A stretch of DNA of 64,000 nucleotides from Phascolarctobacterium sp. (lineage in GTDB: Bacteria; Bacillota; Negativicutes; Acidaminococcales; Acidaminococcaceae). The stretch covers positions 1-64,000 of the forward strand of contig JAGAPX010000034.1 of assembly GCA_017623055.1 (NCBI GenBank). The letters run 5' to 3'. This document shows positions 1 through 8,421 of this stretch, in pieces (the stretch's first letter is position 1; each line of letters starts with the position of its first letter). The notes below the pieces were generated by a model that had not been told where the DNA came from, searched no databases, and was given only the letters and a program-made list of their open reading frames with translations. The translations under genes were made by a program, and so were the position numbers.

Positions 1-489
1 AAAGCTGCTAACCCGGACTTCATCTACATTCCCGGTTACTATCAAGAAGTTGGTCTGATTATTAAACAAGCTCGTGAAATCGGCTTGAACATTGCTATCG
101 CAGGTGGCGATGGTTGGGATAGCGCTAAGCTTCCTGAAATCGCTGGCAAAGAAGCACTTAACGGTACTTTCTTCTGCAACCTGTATTCTCCGGATGATAC
201 CTCCGATTTGAACAAAAACTTCGTTGCTGAATACCAAAAAATGTTCAATGCTAAACCGGACGTATTCGCTGCTTTGGCGCATGACTCCGCAATGGCTATC
301 GTAAAATCTATTGAAGATGCGAAGTCTGCTGATCCTGCAAAAGTTGCCCAAGCAATGGCAAAAATTAAAGATTTGCAAGGTGTATCCGGCGCAATCACTT
401 TTGATGATAAACACAACCCGATTAAGAGTGCAGTTATCATCGAACACATTGATGGTAAACAAACCTTCAAAACTAAAATCAATCCTTGA
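1..489 (+). CDS. livK: Branched-chain amino-acid ABC transporter substrate-binding protein, C-terminal part
   Basis: The gene enters from the left edge; only the last 162 codons are present, ending at TGA 487-489. The protein looks like the C-terminal half of a periplasmic Leu/Ile/Val-type binding protein (Peripla_BP_6 fold): it has the 'AGGDGWD' segment, an 'AALAHDSAM' helix and the 'VSGAITFDD' segment typical of LivJ/LivK. It would capture branched-chain amino acids in the periplasm and hand them to LivHM. livH follows after 82 bp that hold a hairpin. The true start and lipoprotein or signal sequence lie outside the window, so ligand preference cannot be judged. Confidence 0.9.
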   Translation, partial: KAANPDFIYIPGYYQEVGLIIKQAREIGLNIAIAGGDGWDSAKLPEIAGKEALNGTFFCNLYSPDDTSDLNKNFVAEYQKMFNAKPDVFAALAHDSAMAIVKSIEDAKSADPAKVAQAMAKIKDLQGVSGAITFDDKHNPIKSAVIIEHIDGKQTFKTKINP

Positions 490-518
490 TAACTACAACA
501 CTTAAACACTAAAACTCT

Positions 519-545
519 AAGGCTGTTGCCTAAAACAACAGCCTT
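519..545 (+). terminator. Intercistronic hairpin between livK and livH
   Basis: GGCTGTTG (521-528) pairs with CAACAGCC (536-543), extended by A-T pairs to 519-545, followed by a short T run. It sits inside an operon, so partial termination or mRNA stabilisation would favour the binding protein over the membrane subunits. That role is inferred. Confidence 0.7.
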
Positions 546-571
546 TTATAACATTCTAAGGGAGGGTAATT

Positions 572-1462
572 ATGGATAACTTTTTGCAGCAGTTTTTTCA
601 ACAGCTGATTAACGGTGTATCTTTGGGCAGTATCTATGCCTTGATTGCATTAGGTTATACTATGATTTACGGTATCATCAAGCTGATTAACTTTGCGCAC
701 GGCGATATCTATATGATCGGCGCATATTTCGGCTTTTTTGCTACCACACAATTAGGTGTAGGATTTATTCCCGCAATTATCATCGCAATGGCAGGCGCTG
801 CTATTGTTGGTATTATTATTGAACGCATTGCGTATCGTCCCATGCGTAATGCTCCTCGTATTGCAATCTTAATCACCGCTATCGGTGTATCTTTCTTTCT
901 TGAATACGGTATGATTTTGTTAGTATCTCCGCAACCGCGTACTTTCCCTGCTGTATTCGCTCCGACTGTTTACCACATGGGACCCTTGGTTGCAAATAGC
1001 CAACAATTGGTTATTTTGATTAGTGCCCTCATTTTGATGGTTACTTTGTCTTACATTGTAAATAGCACTAAAGCAGGCAAAGCTATGCGTGCCGTTTCCT
1101 TTGACGCTGACGCAGCAAGACTCATGGGTATCAACATCGACAAAGTTATCTCCATGACCTTCGCTTTGGGCAGTGCATTGGCAGCAGCTGGCGGCGTACT
1201 GGTTGGTGTTTACTATAACTCCATCGACCCGCTGATGGGTATGATGCCCGGTTTGAAAGCTTTCGTTGCAGCGGTACTTGGTGGTATCGGTATTATTCCC
1301 GGTGCAATGATGGGCGGCATCATCCTTGGTGTAGTAGAAGCTATGGTAAGTGGTTTCTTGTCCTCCACCTTCCGTGATGCAGCGGCGTTCGGTATTTTGA
1401 TTTTGATTTTGCTGTACAAACCGGCTGGCTTGCTTGGCAAAAACGTGCGCGAGAAAGTGTAG
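572..1462 (+). CDS. livH: Branched-chain amino-acid ABC transporter permease LivH
   Basis: This 296-residue inner-membrane protein is one of two permease subunits of the LIV transporter. It starts at ATG 572 behind AAGGGAGGG. The sequence opens with 'GVSLGSIYALIALGYTMIYG', the classic LivH start, and continues with about eight hydrophobic segments; 'INFAHGD' (about residues 42-48) and the GGIG-containing loop near residue 237 are family hallmarks. Length matches the family (about 290-310). It is followed directly by livM, whose start lies nine bases after the livH stop. There is no sign of damage. Confidence 0.95.
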   Translation: MDNFLQQFFQQLINGVSLGSIYALIALGYTMIYGIIKLINFAHGDIYMIGAYFGFFATTQLGVGFIPAIIIAMAGAAIVGIIIERIAYRPMRNAPRIAILITAIGVSFFLEYGMILLVSPQPRTFPAVFAPTVYHMGPLVANSQQLVILISALILMVTLSYIVNSTKAGKAMRAVSFDADAARLMGINIDKVISMTFALGSALAAAGGVLVGVYYNSIDPLMGMMPGLKAFVAAVLGGIGIIPGAMMGGIILGVVEAMVSGFLSSTFRDAAAFGILILILLYKPAGLLGKNVREKV

Positions 1463-1471
1463 GTGGGCAGT

Positions 1472-2407
1472 ATGAATCAAGTAAGAAAATTCGACTTAGC
1501 TTTGTTTGCTGCTTGCGTAGCTCTCTTTGCTGCAATGCAAGGTATGATTTTTACCGGCATCATTGGTCCTTTCTGGGAACTGAACATTATCTTAATCTGC
1601 ATTAACATTATCTTGGCAGTAAGCTTGAACCTTATCAACGGTTACACCGGTCAATTCTCCATTGGTCACGCAGGCTTCATGGCAGTTGGCGCTTACACCA
1701 GTGCTGTTATTACTGTAAAACTTGGCTTGCCCTACGAACTTGGTCTTGTTGTTGCAACTCTTTCCGCAGGCTTCTTAGGCTTCCTCATTGGTTTGCCTAC
1801 CTTGCGTTTGAACGGTGACTACTTGGCAATCGCTACCTTGGGCTTGGGCGAAATTATCCGTATCTGCATCCTGAACATTGATTACGTTGGCGGTGCTTCC
1901 GGTTTGATGGGTATTCCTCGTCTGACCACCTTCGCTTACGTGTTCTGGATTATGATTGCAGTAATCTTCTTCATTAAAAACTTTAAGAACTCTGCTCCCG
2001 GTCGTTGCTGCCTGGCAATTCGTGAAAACGAAATCGCAGCAGACACCATGGGCATTAACACTACTAAATATAAAGTGCTGGCGTTCACTTTGGGTGCTTC
2101 CTTCGCTGGTACTGCGGGCGCACTTTTTAGTCACTACTTCTTCTTAGCGCATCCCGCATCCTTCACCTTTATGCGTTCCTTCGATATTCTGACCATGGTT
2201 GTACTTGGTGGTCTGGGTTCCATGACCGGCTCCATTACCGGCGCTATCCTCTTGACCTTCATTTCTGCATTCCTGTCCGACTTCCCCGAATGGCGTATGA
2301 TTATCTATTCCGTTACCATGATTATCTTGATGCTCTATCGTCCGCAAGGTTTGTTTGGTAACAAAGAGCTTAGCGTAAAAATGTTTAAATTAGGAGGTAA
2401 GGGCTAA
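1472..2407 (+). CDS. livM: Branched-chain amino-acid ABC transporter permease LivM
   Basis: This 311-residue polytopic membrane protein is the second LIV permease subunit. An in-frame GTG at 1463 abuts the livH stop, but ATG 1472 is preferred because AGGTGGG (1461-1467) sits just ahead of it. Markers are 'NLINGYTGQFSIGHAGFMAVG' (the LivM motif, about residues 54-74), 'YLAIATLGLGEI', and the 'VVLGGLGSMTG' coupling loop near residue 250. The stop overlaps the livG start (TAATG), so the two are translationally coupled. Confidence 0.94.
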   Translation: MNQVRKFDLALFAACVALFAAMQGMIFTGIIGPFWELNIILICINIILAVSLNLINGYTGQFSIGHAGFMAVGAYTSAVITVKLGLPYELGLVVATLSAGFLGFLIGLPTLRLNGDYLAIATLGLGEIIRICILNIDYVGGASGLMGIPRLTTFAYVFWIMIAVIFFIKNFKNSAPGRCCLAIRENEIAADTMGINTTKYKVLAFTLGASFAGTAGALFSHYFFLAHPASFTFMRSFDILTMVVLGGLGSMTGSITGAILLTFISAFLSDFPEWRMIIYSVTMIILMLYRPQGLFGNKELSVKMFKLGGKG

Positions 2408-3180
2408 TGGCAGAACTGCTGAAAGTAAATGACATTTCCATGGTCTTTGGTGGTCTGCGTGCAGTTTCCAACCTTACCATGCACATTGACAAAGGCGAGC
2501 TGATTGGCCTCATCGGTCCTAACGGTGCAGGCAAGACTACTGCCTTCAATATGATTACCGGTGTTTATACTCCCACCGAAGGTGAAATCTATTTTGACGG
2601 CGAAAAGAGTAGCGGTAAAAAATCTTATCAAGTTACCTAAATGGGTATGGCTCGTACTTTCCAAAACATCCGCCTGTTCTCTGAACTGAGCGTAATTGAT
2701 AACGTAAAAATTGCTTACAATATGCACGTATCCTACGGTCTTGCAAGCGCAATCTTCCGCAATGGCAAATACCTGAGCGAAGAAGAAATGATTACCCAAA
2801 AAGCTCTCGACCTTTTGAAAATCTTCCACTTGGAAGACAAAGCTTATGAACAAGCTAAGAACCTTCCTTACGGCGAACAACGTCGCTTGGAAATTGCCCG
2901 CGCATTGGCAACTGAACCTAAGCTTTTGCTCTTGGACGAACCTGCTGCAGGCATGAACCCCCAAGAAACTAAAGAGCTGATGGAAATGATTCGCTGGATT
3001 CGCGACAAATTTGATTTGTCCATCCTGCTCATTGAACACGATATGGGTCTTGTAATGGGCGTATGCGAACGTATCTACGTTTTGGAATACGGCTGCCTCA
3101 TTGCAGAAGGTACTCCTGATGAAATCAAAAATAACAAACGCGTTATTGAAGCATATCTTGGCGAGGAGGTAATCAACTAA
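2407..3180 (+). pseudogene. livG: livG, branched-chain amino-acid ABC ATPase interrupted by an in-frame TAA
   Basis: The reading frame is that of LivG, one of the two cytoplasmic ATPases of the LIV transporter, but codon 78 (2638-2640) is TAA. Residues 1-77 hold Walker A ('GPNGAGKTT', about 37-45). The same frame resumes at once with ATG 2641 and gives 179 residues with the Q-loop region ('RTFQNIRLF'), a signature-like segment ('LPYGEQRRLEIARAL'), Walker B ('LLLLDEPAAGMNP') and the H-loop ('LLIEHDM'). Family members have Lys or Arg here, so a single AAA-to-TAA change explains it. The total of 257 codons is normal LivG length. No strong ribosome site precedes ATG 2641, though stop-start adjacency could allow reinitiation. 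Assembly error, real pseudogene, readthrough or two-piece protein remain open. Confidence 0.85.
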
Positions 3181-3884
3181 TGTTAAGAGTTGAAGATATT
3201 AACGTTTATTACGGTGCCATCCACGCCATCAAAGGCATTAGCCTGGATGTTCCCGACGGAGAAATTGTTGCTCTGATTGGTTCTAACGGCGCAGGTAAAT
3301 CTACAACTTTGCGTACCATCTCCGGTTTGATGAGACCTAAAAAGGGTAGAATTATGTACGATGGTGAAGACATTACCGGTGTACCTGCTCATAAAATCGT
3401 AGGTAAAGGCTTGTGCCAAGTTCCCGAAGGTCGTCACGTATTTGCAAACATGACCGTTTTGGAAAACTTGGAGTTGGGCGCTTACCTGCGTAACGACAAA
3501 GACGGTATCGCTAAAGATATGGAAGCTGTCTTTGAAAAATTCCCCCGCCTTTTGGAACGTAAGAACCAAATCGCAGGTACTCTTTCCGGTGGCGAACAAC
3601 AAATGCTGGCAATGGCTCGTGCTTTGATGAGCCGTCCTAAACTTTTGTTGTTGGACGAACCTTCCATGGGTTTGGCTCCGCTTCTGGTAAAAGAAATTTT
3701 CAACATCATTAAAGAAATCAATGCCAGCGGCACCACCGTTCTCCTGGTAGAACAAAACGCAAATATGGCATTGTCCATCGCTGACAAGGCATACGTTCTG
3801 GAAACTGGTCGTATTACCTTGAGCGGTACTGCTGCTGAACTGGCAAGCAGTGAAGAAGTTCGTAAAGCATATCTTGGTGGTTAA
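3180..3884 (+). CDS. livF: Branched-chain amino-acid ABC transporter ATPase LivF
   Basis: This 234-residue cytoplasmic ATPase is the partner of LivG. It has Walker A 'GSNGAGKST' (about 34-42), signature 'LSGGEQQMLAMARAL' (about 135-149), Walker B 'LLLLDEPSMGL' and H-loop 'LLVEQN'. The ATG shares its first A with the livG stop and follows an AGGAGG at 3164-3169. It is intact, so if livG is truly broken LivF would be left without its usual heterodimer partner. Length and order livKHMGF are standard. Confidence 0.95.
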   Translation: MLRVEDINVYYGAIHAIKGISLDVPDGEIVALIGSNGAGKSTTLRTISGLMRPKKGRIMYDGEDITGVPAHKIVGKGLCQVPEGRHVFANMTVLENLELGAYLRNDKDGIAKDMEAVFEKFPRLLERKNQIAGTLSGGEQQMLAMARALMSRPKLLLLDEPSMGLAPLLVKEIFNIIKEINASGTTVLLVEQNANMALSIADKAYVLETGRITLSGTAAELASSEEVRKAYLGG

Positions 3885-3907
3885 TAGTTAAGGAGTGTGT
3901 TCAAAGA

Positions 3908-4567
3908 ATGTTAGTTAAAGATTTTATGACCCCTGTTGTTATTACTGTTCGTGAAGACCAATCCATGCTCGAAGCACGCGAAACAATGCGTGGCAAAAAC
4001 CTCAACAGCCTTCCCGTAGTTGACGATTTGAAACGTGTTCGTGGCATTATTACTGCTGAAGATATTGGTAAAGCTTCTCCCAGTGATGCAAGCACTCTGT
4101 CCCGTTACGAAGCAAACTATCTCCTTGGTCGTTTGAAAGTACGCGATATTATGAGCCGTACCGTAATCACCGTTGAAGCTGATGACACCATCGAATATGT
4201 TGCTTACAAACTGTACAAATTCAAAGTAAACGCTTTGCCCGTAGTTGATGAAAACAACAAATTAGTAGGCATTATCTCCCAAACCGATATCTTCCGTGCA
4301 TTCGTAGAAATTATGTCTATGGATCGTAGCTGCACTCGTATTACCTTTGACGCAACCGATAAAGTAGGTGTTGTTGCAGAAGTATCCAACCTCTTTAAAG
4401 AAGCTGGCATCAACATTATTTCCATCGTTAGCCGTCAATTGGAAGATAGCACTGCAGAAGTTGTTGTTCGTGCTGACTTGAGAGAACATGGTATGGGCAT
4501 CATCGAAAGTATTCGTGAAGCAGGCTACACCATTACCAGCATCGAAACCTACGAAGGTGTAGAATAA
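3908..4567 (+). CDS. CBS-pair and ACT domain protein (AcuB-like)
   Basis: This 219-residue soluble protein has two CBS repeats (about residues 1-60 and 75-130; 'DFMTPVVITV...' and 'DIMSRTVITV...') followed by an ACT domain (about 140-215, 'TDKVGVVAEVSNLFKEAGIN'). CBS pairs usually bind adenine nucleotides and ACT domains amino acids. The architecture resembles Bacillus AcuB, whose biochemical role is unclear. It lies 23 bp after livF with AAGGAGTG before the ATG, so it is probably co-transcribed with the transporter. A role as sensor of amino acid and energy state for the LIV operon is inference. Confidence 0.85.
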   Translation: MLVKDFMTPVVITVREDQSMLEARETMRGKNLNSLPVVDDLKRVRGIITAEDIGKASPSDASTLSRYEANYLLGRLKVRDIMSRTVITVEADDTIEYVAYKLYKFKVNALPVVDENNKLVGIISQTDIFRAFVEIMSMDRSCTRITFDATDKVGVVAEVSNLFKEAGINIISIVSRQLEDSTAEVVVRADLREHGMGIIESIREAGYTITSIETYEGVE

Positions 4568-4568
4568 A

Positions 4569-4763
4569 ATGCTGAAAGGCGTTACCTTTCACATTGGCGA
4601 TGTGGTTATTATGAAAAAGGCGCATCCCTGCGGTAGCAACCAATGGGAAATTACCAGAACCGGTATGGATTTTGGTATGAAGTGCTGTGGCTGTGGTCAT
4701 TTTGTAATGCTGCCCCGTGTGAAATTTGAAAAGGCTGTTAAGTCAATCGTCCCCAAAGAATAA
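4569..4763 (+). CDS. DUF951 family small protein
   Basis: This 64-residue cytoplasmic protein has the DUF951 pattern: 'GDVVIMKKAHPCGSNQWEI' near the start, 'TGMDFGMKCCGCGH' in the middle and 'MLPRVKFEKAVK' near the end. The cysteines at about 21, 39, 40 and 42 could bind a metal. Function of the family is unknown; it is usually a short gene in Firmicute genomes, often beside chromosome-partition or ychF genes. It starts one base after the previous stop, and a bidirectional terminator follows. Confidence 0.88.
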   Translation: MLKGVTFHIGDVVIMKKAHPCGSNQWEITRTGMDFGMKCCGCGHFVMLPRVKFEKAVKSIVPKE

Positions 4764-4767
4764 AGAA

Positions 4768-4799
4768 AGAGCAGTTCCGTTTGGAACTGCTCTAATTTT
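4768..4799. terminator. Bidirectional terminator after the liv operon
   Basis: AGAGCAGTTCC (4768-4778) pairs with GGAACTGCTCT (4783-4793), loop GTTT, followed by AATTTTTT on the plus strand. It lies between convergent genes and may also serve the minus-strand gene at 4816. Confidence 0.88.
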
Positions 4800-4815
4800 T
4801 TAGGCAAGTATTAAA

Positions 4816-5529
4816 TTATTTCTTTTTGCTGCCGCCCATAAGACGATTTGCGTAATTGCGCATGCCTTCGTTAGCTTTTTGTTTGTAATCAGCAGGGGGA
4901 AGTGCAAAAGCGGTTTCTGCGTTTACTACATTGCTAACTTCTTCAACTTTGAAAGCAGGCAGATAGTTAACTTCGTAGCCTTTCCAGTTGGCAGTACCTT
5001 TTTCGTAGTAGAAGTACAGGGAGTTGCTGCCTTTGGTCATTTTATCGTATTCGTAACCGGTAACTGCGTCAACGCCAGCTTCGGGGCGTACGCTAAACCA
5101 GCTGATTAAGGTTTCAGCAAAGGGTTTGCTCATACCGGGAAGTTCCGGCAGGCGGTCGTAGGTTTTATTAACGAAGTCGATGGTGTACCAGTAGCCACCT
5201 TTTACAAAGGTGTTGGTGTCGCTGATGATTTTGCCTTCACCGTCAATGCGGGTATTGCGTTCAGCATAGATGCCATTTGCTTCATTATATTCAGTACGGC
5301 TATAACGAACCTTTTGTGCAGTAGAAAGTTTGTTGTAAGCTTCGGGAGTAAGAATTTCAGCCATATCAATTTTTTGAGTAACTACTAAATGCACAGGCTG
5401 CTTGTCGCTGTTCAAGGTACTGCCCAAAAGTTGGATGGTACGTTGACCGGGGTTATAAGCGAAAGCTGCAACTGCGTTGACGAGGGTAAAAACGCAAGCT
5501 AACAGTAAAACCAGCAGAGATTTTCTCAT
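4816..5529 (-). CDS. Exported protein of unknown function
   Basis: This protein of 237 residues has a clear signal peptide: 'MRKSLLVLLLACVFTL' then a hydrophobic stretch to 'AAFAYN', with likely cleavage after AFA. An in-frame GTG lies nine bases upstream, but ATG 5529 is preferred because GAGGTG sits at normal distance. The mature part is rich in Tyr, Asn and Thr and ends in a lysine-rich tail ('GGSKKK'). I do not recognise a domain; there is no lipobox cysteine, so it is probably periplasmic. It is a single-gene unit with a -10 TATAAT upstream on the minus strand. Confidence 0.8.
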   Translation of the reverse strand: MRKSLLVLLLACVFTLVNAVAAFAYNPGQRTIQLLGSTLNSDKQPVHLVVTQKIDMAEILTPEAYNKLSTAQKVRYSRTEYNEANGIYAERNTRIDGEGKIISDTNTFVKGGYWYTIDFVNKTYDRLPELPGMSKPFAETLISWFSVRPEAGVDAVTGYEYDKMTKGSNSLYFYYEKGTANWKGYEVNYLPAFKVEEVSNVVNAETAFALPPADYKQKANEGMRNYANRLMGGSKKK

Positions 5530-5561
5530 ATTATTCACCTCATGAAAAAGATTGGTAATTC

Positions 5562-5590
5562 ATTATACCATAAAGAATAAATTAAAAGAA
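5562..5590 (-). promoter_or_regulatory. Candidate promoter for the exported protein
   Basis: On the minus strand TTCTTT (5585-5590) and TATAAT (5562-5567) are 17 bp apart. The -35 is weak; the -10 is perfect. Confidence 0.45.
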
Positions 5591-5627
5591 AGAGAGTAGG
5601 CAAAGTATTACCCGGGAAATGTGACAA

Positions 5628-5639
5628 ACGCCTAGGCGT
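5628..5639. other. Perfect 12-bp palindrome
   Basis: ACGCCTAGGCGT is exactly self-complementary and lies between two divergent exported-protein genes, 112 bp upstream of the plus-strand start. It could be an operator. There is no other copy that I noticed. Confidence 0.3.
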
Positions 5640-5751
5640 GCTTCATAAAAACGTCGCTGTATTTACAAAGTGTTTTCTGTACAAGCAGATAGGGCAGGCA
5701 TAGAATAAAAGTACCATAAGAATTAAAAATTCTTAAAAGGAGGTTTTACCT

Positions 5752-6228
5752 ATGTTGAAAAAAGTATTCGCGGCAACAGCAATGCTTGGCGTAATGTTAT
5801 TTTCTACCAGTGCCTTCGCCGCAATTAGAGGCACAGAAGCAGTTGAAGCGGCAAAAACTAAATTGCCGGAAAATATTGTAGTCTTAGGTTATGACGAAGG
5901 TCAGGACACTGCCATCGTTAACTTCCGCAACCCGGATGACCTTTTTGACTATGCAGTGGAAGTTTCTTTGGAAACAGGCAAAGTTTTGAAAATGCATATG
6001 GAAGGTGCTTCCATCCATGGCAGTACTGTTATGACAAAATCTTTTGAGGATATTGAAGCCATTATTTTGGAAGAATATCCTGATGCTCAAGAAATTATCA
6101 TTACTACTGGTCAAGACGGCAACAACACTTATTACGATGCAGTATTCGTAACCGGTGAATTTGCTGCTGAAGCAAAAATTAATCCTGTAACCGGTGCTTT
6201 TTCTGAAAGAGAATATGTTTTCTTTTGA
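5752..6228 (+). CDS. Exported PepSY-like domain protein
   Basis: This 158-residue protein has an N-terminal signal peptide ('MLKKVFAATAMLGVMLF', cleavage near AFA-AI at about residue 23). The rest appears to hold two PepSY-like repeats: each ends in the characteristic strand-turn-strand 'VSLETGKVLKM' (about 83-93) and 'AKINPVTGAFSEREY' (about 142-156). PepSY proteins are often secreted and may inhibit or chaperone peptidases; here the substrate is unknown. AGGAGG precedes the ATG, and the gene stands alone ahead of a terminator. Confidence 0.75.
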   Translation: MLKKVFAATAMLGVMLFSTSAFAAIRGTEAVEAAKTKLPENIVVLGYDEGQDTAIVNFRNPDDLFDYAVEVSLETGKVLKMHMEGASIHGSTVMTKSFEDIEAIILEEYPDAQEIIITTGQDGNNTYYDAVFVTGEFAAEAKINPVTGAFSEREYVFF

Positions 6229-6247
6229 GGAAGTAGTTTAAGACACG

Positions 6248-6277
6248 AGGCGAGCGTAATTGCTCGCCTTATTTTAT
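6248..6277 (+). terminator. Rho-independent terminator
   Basis: AGGCGAGC (6248-6255) pairs with GCTCGCCT (6262-6269), followed by a T-rich tract. It ends the PepSY gene. Confidence 0.8.
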
Positions 6278-6295
6278 TTGCAGGCGGGGAAAGCG

Positions 6296-6324
6296 TTGCA
6301 TAAAGAGTGCTTTTAGGATAAAAT
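6296..6324 (+). promoter_or_regulatory. Candidate sigma-A promoter of ychF
   Basis: TTGCAT (6296-6301) and TAAAAT (6319-6324) are separated by 17 bp, 54 bp before the GTG start. Confidence 0.6.
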
Positions 6325-6377
6325 ATTATAGATATGAATGTTTATAATCTATAAATATAAAACGAGGAGAGATTATT

Positions 6378-7484
6378 GTGAGCACTAATTTAGAAGTAGG
6401 TATCGTTGGTTTGCCTAACGTTGGCAAAAGTACCCTGTTTAACGCAATTACCAAAGCTGGCGCGGAAGCTGCCAACTATCCGTTCTGCACCATTGAACCC
6501 AACGTAGGTATCGTTGATGTTCCTGATAAAAGATTGGACGTTTTAAGCGAAATGTTCAAATCCAAAAGAATTGTTCCCGCGGCAATGCGCTTCGTAGATA
6601 TTGCTGGTCTTGTAAAAGGCGCTTCCAAGGGCGAAGGCTTGGGTAACAAATTCTTGGCACACATCCGCGAAGTAGATGCTGTTGCTCAAGTTGTACGTTG
6701 CTTTGAAGATAGCAACATCACCCACGTTGAAGGCAGCATTGACCCCTTGCGTGACATTGAAATTATCAACACCGAACTGTGCCTTGCAGATATGGAATCC
6801 GTTGAAAAACGTATGGAACGTTTGGTAAAACTTCTCAAAACTGGCGACAAGAAAGCTCCGCTGGAAAAAGCTTGCTTGGAAAAAGTTTTGGAAGGCTTGG
6901 GTGATGCAGTTCCTGCTCGTCGCATGGGCTTGACCGATGACGAAAAAGATTTCTTGAAAGAATTGCACCTTTTGACCATGAAACCCGTACTTTACATCAC
7001 CAACGTAGCTGAAGGCGAAGTAGCAGATACTTCCGGCAACGCTCACGTACAAGCTGTAGTTAAGTACGCTGAAGAAGAAGGCGCAGAAGTTATCGTTGTA
7101 TCCGCAAAAATGGAAAGCGAAATCGCTGAACTTGACGACGAATCTGCTCAAGAGTTCTTGGAAATGGCAGGTCTTTCTGAAACTGGCTTGGATAGACTTA
7201 TCAAAGCTGGCTTTAAACTGTTGGGCTTGCAAACTTATCTGACCGCTGGCGAAATGGAATCCCGCGCTTGGACCATTACTCGTGGCACCAAAGCTCCTCA
7301 AGCTGCCGGCAAAATTCACACCGACTTTGAACGTGGCTTTATCCGTGCTGAAATTGTTTCCTATGACGACCTTGTTGCTTGTGGCTCTAAAGCAGCTGCT
7401 CGCGAAAAAGGACTTGTACGCCTTGAGGGCAAGGAATATGTGATGCAAGACGGAGACGTAGTAGAGTTCCGCTTTAACGTATAA
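6378..7484 (+). CDS. ychF: Redox-regulated ATPase YchF (Obg/OLA1 family)
   Basis: This 368-residue cytoplasmic P-loop NTPase is close to universal in bacteria; it prefers ATP over GTP and is thought to act on ribosomes and stress responses. The P-loop 'GLPNVGKST' is at residues 11-19, 'DIAGLV' switch II follows near 75-80, and the C-terminal TGS domain runs from about 280 to the end. The start is GTG 6378 with GAGGAGAG seven bases upstream; the next in-frame ATG would remove the P-loop strand. It is followed after 12 bp by a PHP phosphatase gene, probably the same transcript. Confidence 0.96.
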   Translation: MSTNLEVGIVGLPNVGKSTLFNAITKAGAEAANYPFCTIEPNVGIVDVPDKRLDVLSEMFKSKRIVPAAMRFVDIAGLVKGASKGEGLGNKFLAHIREVDAVAQVVRCFEDSNITHVEGSIDPLRDIEIINTELCLADMESVEKRMERLVKLLKTGDKKAPLEKACLEKVLEGLGDAVPARRMGLTDDEKDFLKELHLLTMKPVLYITNVAEGEVADTSGNAHVQAVVKYAEEEGAEVIVVSAKMESEIAELDDESAQEFLEMAGLSETGLDRLIKAGFKLLGLQTYLTAGEMESRAWTITRGTKAPQAAGKIHTDFERGFIRAEIVSYDDLVACGSKAAAREKGLVRLEGKEYVMQDGDVVEFRFNV

Positions 7485-7496
7485 GAAGGTAGTAAA

Positions 7497-8273
7497 ATGA
7501 TTTTCGACACTCACATGCATTGCGACTTCTCAACTGATAGCAGTATGACTTTGGAAGAAGCAATCGCAGCTGCTGAAAAAGAAAATATCGGTATGATTGT
7601 CACTGAGCATTGGGATTACGATTATCCAACCAATCCCACCGAGTTCATTTTTGACCTCAATGCTTACTATGACAAAATGTGCAAGTTCCGCAGTGACAAA
7701 GTGCTCATCGGCATTGAGATTGGTATGCAAACTCATACCATCGAGCTGGACAAGAACATTTCTGCCAGCCACGAGTTCGACTTTGTCCTTGGTTCCATTC
7801 ATTGCATGAAGCGTAAGGATTTGTACGAAGAGTATTGCTACGAAGGCTTAACCCGTCAAGAAGCAGTGCACGACTTTTTAGAAGATAGCATTTACTGCAT
7901 TACCCATAACACTGATTATGACGCCTTCGCTCACATTGACTACCTTACCCGCTACTGGATTTACAAGGGCGAATACTTGGAATATGCAGACGCGCCTGAA
8001 CTTTTCGACGAACTGTTTAAGATTTTGGCAAATGGCAACAAAGCTATTGAAATCAACACTCGTCGTTTAGATGACCAAAAGGCAATTGACGCACTGGTTG
8101 CACTCTATAAACGCTTCGCTGAACTTGGGGGTAAGTACTGCACTTTGGGTAGTGACGCTCACTACGCAGAACATGTTGGCAGACGTATGGACGTTGCCCT
8201 CGCCATCGCTCGCGAATGCGGATTGACTCCGGTTTATTTCAAAAAACGTCAAATACAAATTATAGAAGCTTAA
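7497..8273 (+). CDS. Histidinol-phosphatase-like PHP domain protein
   Basis: The 258-residue protein belongs to the HisJ/HisK branch of the PHP metal-dependent phosphoesterases. Metal-binding motifs are 'DTHMHCDFS' (4-12), 'TEHWDYD' (about 36-42), 'GIEIGM' (about 73), 'GSIHCMK' (about 100) and 'GSDAHY' (about 220). Length is right for histidinol-phosphate phosphatase, but no his gene is nearby, so another sugar or amino-alcohol phosphate is possible. It lies 12 bp after ychF and a terminator follows. Confidence 0.82.
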   Translation: MIFDTHMHCDFSTDSSMTLEEAIAAAEKENIGMIVTEHWDYDYPTNPTEFIFDLNAYYDKMCKFRSDKVLIGIEIGMQTHTIELDKNISASHEFDFVLGSIHCMKRKDLYEEYCYEGLTRQEAVHDFLEDSIYCITHNTDYDAFAHIDYLTRYWIYKGEYLEYADAPELFDELFKILANGNKAIEINTRRLDDQKAIDALVALYKRFAELGGKYCTLGSDAHYAEHVGRRMDVALAIARECGLTPVYFKKRQIQIIEA

Positions 8274-8280
8274 AATTACG

Positions 8281-8312
8281 CTCCGATGTTCTTATGAATG
8301 TCGGAGTTTTCT
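8281..8312 (+). terminator. Rho-independent terminator
   Basis: CTCCGA (8281-8286) pairs with TCGGAG (8301-8306), with TTC/GAA continuing the stem after a small internal loop; TTTTCTTTTT follows. Confidence 0.75.
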
Positions 8313-8421
8313 TTTTGAGTGTTGCCGTAATACATATATTTTTCTATAGAAATAAATATGATATAATACTGTAATGACTAAGCAGTCAATTCATTCCCGC
8401 AAGCGAGGGGAGGTTTCATAA

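Noticed and set aside
2404-3039. Long minus-strand open frame opposite livG (and similar ones opposite ychF, lysA, fbp genes)
   Set aside because: They are antisense shadows of well-supported genes with skewed composition and no ribosome sites.
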